A stretch of 64,000 nt of DNA from Chitinophaga pinensis DSM 2588 (GTDB lineage Bacteria; Bacteroidota; Bacteroidia; Chitinophagales; Chitinophagaceae): positions 1,730,001 through 1,794,000 of the forward strand of contig NC_013132.1 in NCBI RefSeq assembly GCF_000024005.1, given 5' to 3'. Shown piece after piece: positions 48,489 to 58,039 of this stretch. The stretch's first letter is position 1. Each line of letters starts with the position of its first letter. Under the pieces are notes generated by a model, which did not search any database, was not told the DNA's origin, and was given only the letters and a program-made list of their open reading frames with translations. The position numbers were made by a program, and so were the translations under genes.

Positions 48489-50765
48489 ATGCATATACTG
48501 TCTGTTAAACATGAACATTTTAGTCTGGTGGTGGCACTGGCAGACGGTAGAGATGTAGCAGCGTTTGAAGAGATGTTCCAGATTGCCAGACAAAGACATT
48601 TGGAATCAAATTTAGTAACAGCGTATGTATGTTCTGCGGGTAAATGTATTTTCTGTATATGGAACCCTAAAAGCCATTGCTTTGAGGAGATAAGTATGCT
48701 ACAGGCAAATTACCCGGTTATCTTCGATACTATCAGGTATAAGTTTACACTGAGCTTCCATCGGGACGTATTACATCCTTCTGTTTATACAAAGCTTGAT
48801 AGCCTCGATGGTCTCTTTCAAATGCAAAAAACGAACGATAACACTTTTGTATCTCCCGCTGTACTCGACTTCAGGAATGAACCGGGCGACTTTGAACTGG
48901 TCCTTCATTATCAGTACAAGACGATTCCACATCGTGTTGCTTTTGAGTTTCAGGTTTATGCTGTAAATCTAGACTTTAAACGGGATCTGCCTGCCATGCA
49001 GCGAAGTGTCGAAGTGATCCATCCCCGTTTATTTATCGATCATCTGAAAAAAACCTCTCATCCTTTTGAGTCGTGTGGAACGGATGATAGTGCCATACTG
49101 TGGTGGACTAACTTCAGAAATCTTTTTAGAAGTATTGTGAGGAACGTGAAGGCAGTAGTTGACGATCCTCACACGAACCCGGAGATTGAAATGAAAAGGG
49201 TAAAGGTAACAGCAGTGGTAAATCCAAGAAACAAACTTTCCGATAAGCTGGAAATGTTTGAAGGCAAACCAGGACACTTCTTTGATACGATAGGGCAAAG
49301 CCTGATGGAGGATAACTATGAGAACCGTTTTGTAAAACATATCATTAAAGATATCCTGTCAACTTACCGGGATGTCTACCAAAAATTGACCCGGGACAGC
49401 AGTTTTAAGAGAATCGCACGGGAGTATCGTATACAGCTGGAATTTTCGGCGGAAGCCCTGAGTAGTTTACTGAAGCGAAGCTTTCTGAAAGACATCAAAT
49501 CCTTTGATGGAGAGCCGCTACATTCGCAGATAATGCAAGCGCATCCGGGGTATGCAGGTCTTAAAAAAGACTGGGAAACCCTGCGGAAAGGATATCAGTT
49601 ACTGGATGGCCTTTATGAAATGGAGCTGAAAGACGTCGGGTATATGTATAAAGTCTGGACCTTCTTCGGAATGGCAGACCTTATAAGACAGGTTACAGGC
49701 GTTTCTCCGGAGATACATAAAATGGCTGCGATTAAAAAGAAAGCAGTCGGGATCGTACCGCAAAAAGATGTACAGTCGAAAATGACCTTCCATTGTCCCG
49801 ATGAAATAGTAGTAGAATTGTACCAGGAACCGCATTATACAGGCGATTTTACGGATACGATCGCTGGTGGTCAGGAAGAAGAAATATGCTTGCATATTAT
49901 CATGAAGGTGGGAAAGAAAGGTCAACATCCAGATTTATATCAGACATACATATTTGATCCTAAATACAGATTGATAGCGTCTAAGGAATACGATAATATA
50001 GACATCCCACTGGAATCGGATATCCGGCAGCTGAATAACTACAGACGGGTGTTTTATAACAAACCAAAAGAGAACGGTGGACATGGGTACAAAAAGGAGA
50101 TAGCCGCTGCTTACATTCTATTTCCCGGCAGGGAGGCGGGTACCGCTTACAAGAAGTACTACGACGAAGTAATTCTGCCTAAGGACGAGGGTGGCTTCGC
50201 TTTCCTTCCTTATCACAAAGAAGGAAAAAACCTGCTAAAAAAGCACCTGCGCAAGCTGATCAAAGAAGACAGTAAAACGCACTTACAGCATATATTAAAT
50301 CCCGAAAGCCCTGGCATCGAACTGATGGAGGCTTACGTGATTGTTATTCCTGTAAAGGTAAATGATGTTACATTGATTGAAACAGCCGCTTCCCAGGTCG
50401 CTACATTATATCCGATCAGGCAGCTCGATCCGGCAATAGGAGAGCGCAGGGTGCTTCGGGTGGCGCCTTATTTTGAAGGACAGGGGATCATTTGTTATTA
50501 TGATATAACTGCCATACACATAAAAGCATGGCGGGATATTTATCCGCCAACGCATCCCTTATTCCGGGACGAAGGCAGACGGTATGTTGTGCTGACCCTG
50601 AAGAATAAGGTAATGCTGGATGATTACGTTCGCATAAAAGGCATGGCTAACAATAAACGCTATACGCAAATAAAGTTCCTGTATCGCCCTGTGAACGGAT
50701 TTATCATGACAGTACCCGGTACGGAAGTACTGGGTACTGTCCGTAAATCTCCCCGGAAAGGATAA
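48489..50765 (+). CDS. DUF2357 / PD-(D/E)XK nuclease, McrC-like partner
   Basis: 758 codons, starting 3 bases after the McrB-like stop. The central part (about 200-450) is DUF2357-like and largely helical. The nuclease core is at about residues 440-545: HPDLYQTYIFDPKYRL gives the PD ... D-x-K catalytic pattern (DPK near 488), followed by an AAAYILFPG strand. Residues about 620-758 form a further domain (IICYYDITAIHIKAWRDIYPP ... RYVVLTLKN) that looks like a PUA/EVE-type module by pattern, uncertain. Together with the upstream AAA+ gene this is a McrBC/LlaJI-like defence unit. Confidence 0.87.
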   Translation: MHILSVKHEHFSLVVALADGRDVAAFEEMFQIARQRHLESNLVTAYVCSAGKCIFCIWNPKSHCFEEISMLQANYPVIFDTIRYKFTLSFHRDVLHPSVYTKLDSLDGLFQMQKTNDNTFVSPAVLDFRNEPGDFELVLHYQYKTIPHRVAFEFQVYAVNLDFKRDLPAMQRSVEVIHPRLFIDHLKKTSHPFESCGTDDSAILWWTNFRNLFRSIVRNVKAVVDDPHTNPEIEMKRVKVTAVVNPRNKLSDKLEMFEGKPGHFFDTIGQSLMEDNYENRFVKHIIKDILSTYRDVYQKLTRDSSFKRIAREYRIQLEFSAEALSSLLKRSFLKDIKSFDGEPLHSQIMQAHPGYAGLKKDWETLRKGYQLLDGLYEMELKDVGYMYKVWTFFGMADLIRQVTGVSPEIHKMAAIKKKAVGIVPQKDVQSKMTFHCPDEIVVELYQEPHYTGDFTDTIAGGQEEEICLHIIMKVGKKGQHPDLYQTYIFDPKYRLIASKEYDNIDIPLESDIRQLNNYRRVFYNKPKENGGHGYKKEIAAAYILFPGREAGTAYKKYYDEVILPKDEGGFAFLPYHKEGKNLLKKHLRKLIKEDSKTHLQHILNPESPGIELMEAYVIVIPVKVNDVTLIETAASQVATLYPIRQLDPAIGERRVLRVAPYFEGQGIICYYDITAIHIKAWRDIYPPTHPLFRDEGRRYVVLTLKNKVMLDDYVRIKGMANNKRYTQIKFLYRPVNGFIMTVPGTEVLGTVRKSPRKG

Positions 50766-50788
50766 GCAGAATTGCTTAAATTAGGTGT

Positions 50789-51685
50789 ATGAACTACAAT
50801 ATACTTGGCAATTCCAATCTCGATATCAGTGAGATCGCATTTGGGTGTATGTCCCTGGGTGATAACGCTGCTGAAAATGAAAACCTGATCGCACAGGCGC
50901 TTGATAAAGGTATTAACTTCTTTGATACAGCAGACCTTTATAAGCAGGGAGAGAATGAAAAGCAACTCGGTAAGGCATTAAAAGACAGAAGAAATGATGC
51001 AATCATTGCCACCAAAGTGGGGAATCAATGGCGTGCGGATGGAAGTGGATGGGACTGGAATCCGAGTCCTGAATATATCAGGAAGGCCGTGGAAGACAGT
51101 CTGCGCAGACTGAACGTTGAGTATATAGACCTCTACCAGCTGCATGGCGGTACCCTGGAAGATCCTATTGATGATATTGTGGACACCTTTGAGCGCTTGC
51201 AACATGACGGGAAGATCCGTTATTATGGAATCTCTTCGATCAGACCCAATGTGATCCGGGAATGGATACAGCGCTCCAATATGAGCAGTGTGATGATGCA
51301 ATACAGTCTGCTGGACAGACGGCCGGAAGAAGATATGCTGCCATTACTGGATAAACATAACATCGGTGTACTGGCGAGAGGTAGTGTCGCCAAAGGGCTG
51401 CTGGCAGGAAAACCTGCGGAGTCTTATCTGAACTATAGTGCAGAAGATGTGCATAAGATGGCGAATGCCGTACAGCAGATTTCGGCTGATAAGCGTACGC
51501 CGGCACAAACCGCAATGTGTTATATTCTGGGAGAACCGGCTGTAAGAGCCGCTGTGGTAGGAATAAGAACGCTGACGCAACTGGACGAAGCGGCAGGATT
51601 GCCGTTGACCACGCCACTTACGTCAGCGGAAAGAGTCATGTTAGGATACGAGCTGGTCGCAAATTATTACGACCAGCATCGCTGA
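50789..51685 (+). CDS. Aldo/keto reductase
   Basis: 298 codons. The (beta/alpha)8 NADPH-dependent oxidoreductase family is shown by FFDTADLYKQGENEKQLGKAL (catalytic Asp and Tyr), IIATKVG (Lys) and YIDLYQLHGG (His). NADPH-binding residues lie in the C-terminal VVGIRTLTQL region. Its substrate cannot be deduced. It starts 23 bases after the nuclease gene on the same strand and may be co-transcribed, but it is a common housekeeping family and need not be part of the defence module. Confidence 0.92.
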   Translation: MNYNILGNSNLDISEIAFGCMSLGDNAAENENLIAQALDKGINFFDTADLYKQGENEKQLGKALKDRRNDAIIATKVGNQWRADGSGWDWNPSPEYIRKAVEDSLRRLNVEYIDLYQLHGGTLEDPIDDIVDTFERLQHDGKIRYYGISSIRPNVIREWIQRSNMSSVMMQYSLLDRRPEEDMLPLLDKHNIGVLARGSVAKGLLAGKPAESYLNYSAEDVHKMANAVQQISADKRTPAQTAMCYILGEPAVRAAVVGIRTLTQLDEAAGLPLTTPLTSAERVMLGYELVANYYDQHR

Positions 51686-51691
51686 TAAAGA

Positions 51692-53248
51692 TTAGTGAAT
51701 GCGGTTGCCGATGCGGTAGTCCACCATCCCATTGAATTTCGGGGAAGTAATAGAATACTGAATAGCAGCACGTTGATTGGCAGCGCTTTGTGTCAGTACC
51801 CTGGCATTGGCGCTGGTTCTGGCAAAGCTGCCCGTACTGATATAGTTGAAGATCTTGTCCAGGTTGTCGTCATCAGTACGATATCCCCAGGGCACATTGA
51901 TATAGTCATTTGCCGGTTCATCAGGTGCGATCCCCGTATAGTAGCCACCTGCATGGTTGGCATTTTCTGTCGCAAAGTTGATAGCATACAGATCCGCAAG
52001 ATATTGCTTGGTATGTGTGCTGTCATACTTTGAGATATTGAACGTAATGAATCCCACCGGTTTACCATAAGTGGTATCTCCCACCAGTTTCACACTCATA
52101 TAGGGCAAGAGGTTGTTCAGCGTCAGTTCGCTGGCAGAAGCCGTATGAGAAGAGGTGATAAAGAAAACATTCCTGAGTGATAGTCCGCCGGTATTGGCCG
52201 GGAACGGAACGCTGCTTTCCAGTCCGGTACCCTCCAGATCAGCAGTCAGCTTGTCATTGTACTTGTAATAGTACATTGGTTTGCCCGCTGCAGATGACGG
52301 TGCAATAGCGCTGTCCAGATACTCTGCCGTAGCTACGGAACCACCGCCATTGTAACGGAGGTCTACGATCAGGTTGGTGATACCGGCAGCTTTGAACTTT
52401 GAAAACAAGGCATCGAGGGTGCTCTTGGTCAGCGTTGCTGCACCTTTACTATTTATCGTGTTGGTAAAGGTATAGAAAGAGAAGTAGCCTGTCTTCTGGT
52501 TATTCACCGTATATATCGTATCAAACAGTACAGGATTGATATTGTAGGTACCTGACTGTAAAGTATAATTAGCAACAGTACCACTCACAGCTTTCTTTAC
52601 CTGTAGCGTTACGGAGGTGGAGTTATAGATTGCATTGGTGACTTTCTGTACATTGGTGTTACCATCATAGGAGATATTGCTATCGCCATTGATGGCTACG
52701 ATCTCGTCTCCCCGGTTCAGACCTTTCTGGCCGGCAGGAGAGTTCTTATCTGCATAAACAATGTAGAGATAGGTCTTGCCATTGTTATCAGAAGCATAAC
52801 TGACTTCCATCCCGTAAGTACCGGTGGCGCTGACCTTATTAAAGGTTTCAGATAAGCCGTCCTGCAGGGAACTGGACAATGAGCCGGTCCTGTCCAGGAA
52901 GCTGTAGCGGTCCAGTATCTGACCATTGGAAACACTATAACTCTTCATGGTAGCGAGCAGATCGTCGGCTGTCGCATAGATGCTGGCAGAAGGATCCAGT
53001 TGTGGTACCTGGTTGTACCAGAAGTAAGTTGGCAGGTTGGTTGTTTTGTTACGTCCCCCGTCTACATAGGTCACCTGCATAATGCGGTACATCAGGTATT
53101 TCAGGGAATCTTCGTTACTGACAACAGAAGAAGCAGTTGGTGTTGAATTGTCGACTTTTGCGTCGTTTTTACGGCAGGCGCTGAGCATAGCACTGCCAAG
53201 CACACCAACTATCGCCATTTTCATGGCTAACGTAAAATGTTTATTCAT
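51692..53248 (-). CDS. S41-family C-terminal-processing protease, lipoprotein
   Basis: 518 codons. Lipoprotein signal with lipobox LSAC at about residue 25. A helical N-terminal domain (residues 45-130) is followed by a PDZ domain (about 145-225; KNSPAGQKGLNRGDEIVAING) and the S41 catalytic domain (about 230-470). The catalytic Ser is in TSSHTASASELTL near residue 372, and the GKPVG Lys region follows near 398. The protein is anchored in the cell envelope and cuts unfolded or C-terminally marked proteins. It ends convergently with the aldo/keto reductase, 6 bases apart. Confidence 0.92.
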   Translation of the reverse strand: MNKHFTLAMKMAIVGVLGSAMLSACRKNDAKVDNSTPTASSVVSNEDSLKYLMYRIMQVTYVDGGRNKTTNLPTYFWYNQVPQLDPSASIYATADDLLATMKSYSVSNGQILDRYSFLDRTGSLSSSLQDGLSETFNKVSATGTYGMEVSYASDNNGKTYLYIVYADKNSPAGQKGLNRGDEIVAINGDSNISYDGNTNVQKVTNAIYNSTSVTLQVKKAVSGTVANYTLQSGTYNINPVLFDTIYTVNNQKTGYFSFYTFTNTINSKGAATLTKSTLDALFSKFKAAGITNLIVDLRYNGGGSVATAEYLDSAIAPSSAAGKPMYYYKYNDKLTADLEGTGLESSVPFPANTGGLSLRNVFFITSSHTASASELTLNNLLPYMSVKLVGDTTYGKPVGFITFNISKYDSTHTKQYLADLYAINFATENANHAGGYYTGIAPDEPANDYINVPWGYRTDDDNLDKIFNYISTGSFARTSANARVLTQSAANQRAAIQYSITSPKFNGMVDYRIGNRIH

Positions 53249-53623
53249 ATGTTCAAATGTTCTTTAAAAGAAACTTTGTCAAATGGGACCCTAAAATGAA
53301 TGCTGATATAGAATGGTGATTTGCATCGAACGATACTAAAACGGCAGATCTGTGCTTCTGGTATATTAAATGATCACATGGTCTTATTTTGTCCGCCGGA
53401 CCGTTAAATTCATCATTTGACTACCAAAGATGGGGCAGGTTTATTCTCATGACAAAAAACATATTAGGTTTAAAATAAAGATGGTTCTAAAGCTATACGA
53501 AGCTAAAACATTTTAGCCTCGCTGTAGGTCATGGTATCGCCATTTATAAAATAAACTAGTACTTTTCCCGTGAAACGCTATTTTTACAGACTTATAAAAG
53601 CTAAAATTCCATTCAGTCTCAAC
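53249..53623. other. Intergenic region between S41 protease and GH92 genes
   Basis: About 375 bases between divergent genes. AT-rich towards the GH92 start. A TTATTTTG sequence near 53383 resembles but does not match the -7 consensus. No hairpin of note. Confidence 0.45.
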
Positions 53624-55912
53624 ATGAAAAGAGTTATCTTATCCGCCCTTATGCTGGCATCCTGCTGGGTAAAGGCGCAGACAGTCAACAGCGTAACTGA
53701 TCCGGTAGAGTGGGTCAACCCGCTGATGGGTACCGATTCTAAAGGATCCCTCTCTACTGGAAATACCTATCCTGCTATTGCTACTCCATGGGGTATGAAC
53801 TTCTGGATGCCGCAGACAGGCAGAATGGGAGACGGCTGGGCTTATACCTATGCTTCTGATAAACTGCGTGGTTTCAAACAAACTCACCAGCCAAGTCCAT
53901 GGATCAATGACTACGGTCAGTTTGCCATCATGCCGGTAACCGGAAAGGTGAAATTCAAGGAAGATGACAGGGCCAGCTGGTTCTCTCATAAAGCGGAAGT
54001 GTCTAAACCTTACTACTATAGCGTATATCTGGCAGATCACAATGTGACTACTGAGATTACTCCTACAGAAAGAGCAGCGGCTATCCGTCTGACCTACCCA
54101 AAGACTGACAGCGCTTTCCTGGTGATCGATGCACTGGATAAAGGCTCTTATATCAAAGTTTTACAATCTGAGCACAAAATCATAGGTTATACTACCAAAA
54201 ACAGTGGTGGCGTACCTGCTAACTTTAAGAACTACTTCGTACTGACTTTCGATAAGCCATTCACCTATGTAGCTACATTCAAAAATGGTGAGCTGAAACA
54301 GGGTGAAGCAGAAGCACAGGACAAACACGTAGGCGCCGTAATCGGTTTTGCTACTGCAAAAGGCGAAAAGGTAAACGTAAAAGTCGCTTCTTCTTTCATC
54401 AGTCCTGAACAGGCTGAACTGAACCTCCAGAAAGAGATCGGTAACAGCAGCTTCGATCAGATCAAAGAAAAGGCAAAATCTGCCTGGAATACTGAACTGG
54501 GCCGTATCAAGGTAGAAGGCGGAACTTCCGAGCAGACCCGCACTTTCTACTCCTGCCTGTACCGTACTATGCTGTTCCCACGTAAATTTTATGAATACGA
54601 TGCGAAAGGTGCTGTAGTACACTATAGCCCATACAATGGCCAGGTACTGCCAGGTTACATGTTCACCGACAACGGTTTCTGGGATACCTTCCGTGCTACC
54701 TTCCCGTTCTTCAACATGATGTACCCGTCTATGAACGCACATATCATGGAAGGTATGGTAAATGCTTACAAAGAAAGCGGCTGGTTGCCTGAGTGGGCAA
54801 GCCCTGGCCACCGTGACTGTATGATCGGTTCCAACTCTGCTTCCCTGATCGCTGACGCTTACTTAAAAGGCGTAAGAGGTTTCGATATCAACACCGCTTA
54901 CGAAGCCCTGCTGAAAAATGCTGATAATGCTGGTCCGCTGACTTCTGTTGGCCGTGCTGGTGTTAAATATTACAACGAACTGGGTTATGTACCTTACGAT
55001 GTGAATGTAAACGAGAATACTGCCCGTACACTGGAGTATTCATACGACGACTTCACGATCTACAAACTGGCAAAGGCGCTGAACCGTCCTGCTGCTGAAG
55101 TAGACAGATTCGCAAAACAGGCTCGTTACTACCGTAACGTATTCGATCCTGAAACAAAACTGATGCGTGGTAAAAACAAGGATGGCAAGTTCCAGACACC
55201 ATTCAACCCATTTAAATGGGGTGATGCCTTCACCGAAGGTAACAGCTGGCACTATACCTGGTCTGTATTCCACGACGTACAGGGGCTGATCAACCTGATG
55301 GGTGGTAAAGAGACTTTCGTTTCTATGCTGGATTCCGTATTCAATATGCCTCCGGTATATGATGACAGCTACTACGGTGGTACTATCCACGAGATCCGCG
55401 AAATGCAGATCATGAACATGGGTCAGTACGCACATGGTAACCAACCGATCCAGCACATGATCTACCTGTATAACTATGCAGGTCAGCCATGGAAAGCACA
55501 GTACTGGATCAGAGAGGTGATGAACCGTCTGTATTCAGCTACTCCTGATGGTTACTGTGGTGATGAAGATAATGGTCAGACCTCTGCATGGTATGTATTC
55601 TCTTCCCTCGGTTTCTACCCGGTATGTCCTGGTACACAGCAGTATGTAGTTGGTGCGCCTTTATTTAAAAAGACCACCGTTACCCTGGAATCAGGTAAGA
55701 AAGTGGTGATCGCTGCTCCTAAAAACAGCGATGCTAACCGTTATATCAAAGCGGTTACCGTTAATGGTAAACCTTATACCAATAACTGGCTGGATCACAA
55801 TGAACTGATGAAAGGCGCTGTGATCAACGTAGATATGGATGCAGTTCCTAACAAAACAAGAGGTATCTCTGATAAGTCAGTGCCTTACTCCCTGACACAG
55901 GAACTGAAATAA
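53624..55912 (+). CDS. GH92-family alpha-mannosidase
   Basis: 762 codons from the ATG at 53624, chosen because MKRVILSALMLASCWVKAQ is a proper signal peptide; the open frame allows an ATG 54 bases upstream. Family hallmarks: VNPLMGTDSKGSLSTGNTYP at the mature N-terminus, SPGHRDCMIGSNSA near 400, EGNSWHYTW near 540 and GYCGDEDNGQTSAWYVFSSL near 645, holding the acidic catalytic residues. GH92 enzymes are exo-acting, calcium-dependent inverting alpha-mannosidases that trim N-glycans or fungal mannan. Acts in the periplasm or at the surface. Monocistronic, with its own strong terminator. Confidence 0.95.
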   Translation: MKRVILSALMLASCWVKAQTVNSVTDPVEWVNPLMGTDSKGSLSTGNTYPAIATPWGMNFWMPQTGRMGDGWAYTYASDKLRGFKQTHQPSPWINDYGQFAIMPVTGKVKFKEDDRASWFSHKAEVSKPYYYSVYLADHNVTTEITPTERAAAIRLTYPKTDSAFLVIDALDKGSYIKVLQSEHKIIGYTTKNSGGVPANFKNYFVLTFDKPFTYVATFKNGELKQGEAEAQDKHVGAVIGFATAKGEKVNVKVASSFISPEQAELNLQKEIGNSSFDQIKEKAKSAWNTELGRIKVEGGTSEQTRTFYSCLYRTMLFPRKFYEYDAKGAVVHYSPYNGQVLPGYMFTDNGFWDTFRATFPFFNMMYPSMNAHIMEGMVNAYKESGWLPEWASPGHRDCMIGSNSASLIADAYLKGVRGFDINTAYEALLKNADNAGPLTSVGRAGVKYYNELGYVPYDVNVNENTARTLEYSYDDFTIYKLAKALNRPAAEVDRFAKQARYYRNVFDPETKLMRGKNKDGKFQTPFNPFKWGDAFTEGNSWHYTWSVFHDVQGLINLMGGKETFVSMLDSVFNMPPVYDDSYYGGTIHEIREMQIMNMGQYAHGNQPIQHMIYLYNYAGQPWKAQYWIREVMNRLYSATPDGYCGDEDNGQTSAWYVFSSLGFYPVCPGTQQYVVGAPLFKKTTVTLESGKKVVIAAPKNSDANRYIKAVTVNGKPYTNNWLDHNELMKGAVINVDMDAVPNKTRGISDKSVPYSLTQELK

Positions 55913-55951
55913 GATATATGTGAAGGGGATGTACGTCCTCCCGAACCACAC

Positions 55952-55994
55952 AACAAAGCCCGGCTTCCTTAAAACGAGCCGGGCTTTGTTATTA
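55952..55994 (+). terminator. Terminator after the GH92 gene
   Basis: A 14-bp perfect stem (AACAAAGCCCGGCT / AGCCGGGCTTTGTT) with an 11-base loop. It lies 40 bases after the stop; the arm ends are T-rich. Confidence 0.9.
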
Positions 55995-56037
55995 ATTAAC
56001 GGATAATCATTAAATTAAACTACCAAAGAAGTATTCG

Positions 56038-56865
56038 ATGAAAGCATATTCCCGTTTACTGTTATGGGTAATAGCCGCAGCTGTATATGGTTGTGCGCCG
56101 AAACCCTATGCAACTACTAATAAATTGTACCGCCAGCAGGCAAAACAGTATGCCGCTACCTTGCGGACAGAGCCGGCTGCCGTACCTGCAACTGGCGCCC
56201 CGACGGCAGTAAACTGGATCGGAACGACCAATTTTAACCTGCGTAAGCCCAACTATGTGATTATTCATCACACTGCCCAGGGCTCCTGCGATACGACCTT
56301 TAACACCTTCACACTGCCCCGTACCCAGGTGAGCGCGCACTATGTGATCTGTAAAGACGGGACGATCAATCATATGCTGAATGATTACCTGAGAGCCTGG
56401 CACGCCGGTATTGCCAAATGGGGCAATGTGACGGATATGAACTCCTGCTCCATTGGTATCGAACTGGATAACAACGGACTGACGCCTTTTCAGCCCCAAC
56501 AGATCAATAGTCTGCTGGTATTACTCGATTCCCTCAAGCATCGTTTTAATATCCCCGCAGCCAACTTTATCGGACATGGAGATATAGCGCCTGGCCGTAA
56601 GGTAGACCCAAGTGCCTGGTTTCCCTGGCAGCAGCTGGCTGAGAAAGGTTTCGGATTATGGTATGGCGATACTTCAAAGATCATTATACCTGGAGATTTC
56701 AGCAGCAAACAGGCATTGCGTATCGTAGGGTATGACACCCGGGATACCGTGGCTGCTATTAAAGCATTTAAAAGACATTTTGTGCCGACTGATACGACCA
56801 ACAGTACCAGTCTTGATGAAGGAGAGAGGAAGATCCTATTCAGCCTGATGGAAAAAAGCGAATAA
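56038..56865 (+). CDS. N-acetylmuramoyl-L-alanine amidase, lipoprotein (Amidase_2)
   Basis: 275 codons. Lipoprotein signal with lipobox VYGC near residue 19. The amidase_2/AmpD-like domain spans about 60-200: VIIHHTAQGS (zinc His near 76), the WHAG segment near 120, GIELDNNG, and GHGDIAPGRKVDPSAWFPW near 180 with the second His and the Asp ligand. It cuts the amide between muramic acid and the stem peptide at the cell envelope. The C-terminal extension (about 205-275) has a helical peptidoglycan-binding-like pattern (AIKAFKRHFVP). It is 20 bases upstream of an unknown secreted protein. Confidence 0.92.
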   Translation: MKAYSRLLLWVIAAAVYGCAPKPYATTNKLYRQQAKQYAATLRTEPAAVPATGAPTAVNWIGTTNFNLRKPNYVIIHHTAQGSCDTTFNTFTLPRTQVSAHYVICKDGTINHMLNDYLRAWHAGIAKWGNVTDMNSCSIGIELDNNGLTPFQPQQINSLLVLLDSLKHRFNIPAANFIGHGDIAPGRKVDPSAWFPWQQLAEKGFGLWYGDTSKIIIPGDFSSKQALRIVGYDTRDTVAAIKAFKRHFVPTDTTNSTSLDEGERKILFSLMEKSE

Positions 56866-56885
56866 ACCTTTTCAATCATATACAT

Positions 56886-57653
56886 ATGCGATCCTTATCA
56901 CTCCGGTCCTGTTATCTTGTAGTAATAACATGTATGATGGCCGTTTCCGCGTTTGCTCAGAAAGGAGATTGGTATACCCTGACCACAGGAGCGGTACCTG
57001 TCTGTCATATCAAAATCGATGATGACGACCTGGCCGTGGAAAATGCAGGTACGCCATCCAGAGAGGTAAAGCTGGCAGGCGCCGGAGGTAAAGGAAAGGC
57101 AGACGCCATGGAGCATATTGAGGTAAAGCGGATCAACGCTAATGGCAGGTTTTATATGATCCTGCTTTCAGAAGATAACCTGTATTTCTGCACCACTTTC
57201 AAATATTTTAAAGACCGTGATTCCCTGCTGATGTATTGTGCCGATGGCGTGGATGATGGTTATAAGACTATGCAGGAAGCGCTGAATGCTATTAAGAAAG
57301 ATACAGGCTCACATTTCAGCATTACCCTGTACAGAAAAGAGCAGCTGGATGTACAAAAACGTAAAATACCGATTTCCAAGGTGACAGAAGGGGATTTCAG
57401 TGCAGGATTAACCCGTTTTTCCCGGCAAATGGACCAGTTCTGGCAATACAGGGGGTATGGACGCTATGAGCCATTCTACATGTGGATGGGACTTATTTAT
57501 GGAAACGCTTTCGGTAATGCATTCAATGAGGGCTATAGTACATTGAGCCTGGATGCGAAGAATTTAAAGGTGCCTATCAATAAATATGGAGGTAACCCTA
57601 CGATAAAAAAGCAAATAGAGGACGCCGGACTGGCAGGCTCCGAAAATCAGTAG
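56886..57653 (+). CDS. Secreted protein of unknown function, partner of the amidase gene
   Basis: 255 codons. Signal peptide ending SAFAQ near residue 24. Residues 25-120 are beta-rich (WYTLTTGAVPVCHIKIDDDD, KRINANGRFYMILLSEDNLYF), followed by a mixed helical part with an aromatic-rich stretch at about residues 185-215. No family recognised. It starts 20 bases after the amidase stop, so both likely share a transcript. No terminator is visible after it. Confidence 0.75.
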   Translation: MRSLSLRSCYLVVITCMMAVSAFAQKGDWYTLTTGAVPVCHIKIDDDDLAVENAGTPSREVKLAGAGGKGKADAMEHIEVKRINANGRFYMILLSEDNLYFCTTFKYFKDRDSLLMYCADGVDDGYKTMQEALNAIKKDTGSHFSITLYRKEQLDVQKRKIPISKVTEGDFSAGLTRFSRQMDQFWQYRGYGRYEPFYMWMGLIYGNAFGNAFNEGYSTLSLDAKNLKVPINKYGGNPTIKKQIEDAGLAGSENQ

Positions 57654-58039
57654 ATATTTATCTGGTTCATTATCAATACTATTTGTAAAGAAATAAATAT
57701 TATTTCAGTCTATTTAGTCTACTCGCTTTGTAGATTACTAAATGTATGTTAATTTTGACCCCATACTTAAAGCCATACATTAAAAATGTTTATAGCCTAT
57801 ATGCTACATAAGGGTGCTGCAACAGGGGTCTGTACCAACGTCGTAAATTCAATGTCCGGGTGTTGTCCCAAGACATTCAACTCTTCTTGTTCGTGCATGT
57901 AATAATGCCAGCTTCAGGTAAATAAAAAATCAAAGAAACCAACTGACAGTAACTACCGGTCTTCACCGGCGGAAGGGGAATCCCTTTGCCTTGACAGATC
58001 TGTAATCCTTCTTATAACAATCTGATAAATTCTGATACA
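57654..58039. other. Leader region of the SusC/SusD operon
   Basis: 386 bases with a consensus promoter at its left part (57728-57757) and about 275 bases of predicted untranslated leader. Within the leader AATGTC (57850-57855) and GACATT (57871-57876) can pair into a small stem. Confidence 0.5.
57728..57757 (+). promoter_or_regulatory. Bacteroidota housekeeping promoter of the SusC/SusD operon
   Basis: TTG at 57728-57730 and TAATTTTG at 57750-57757 are separated by exactly 19 bases, matching the Bacteroidota consensus. Transcription would begin near 57764, leaving a leader of about 275 bases. Confidence 0.72.
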
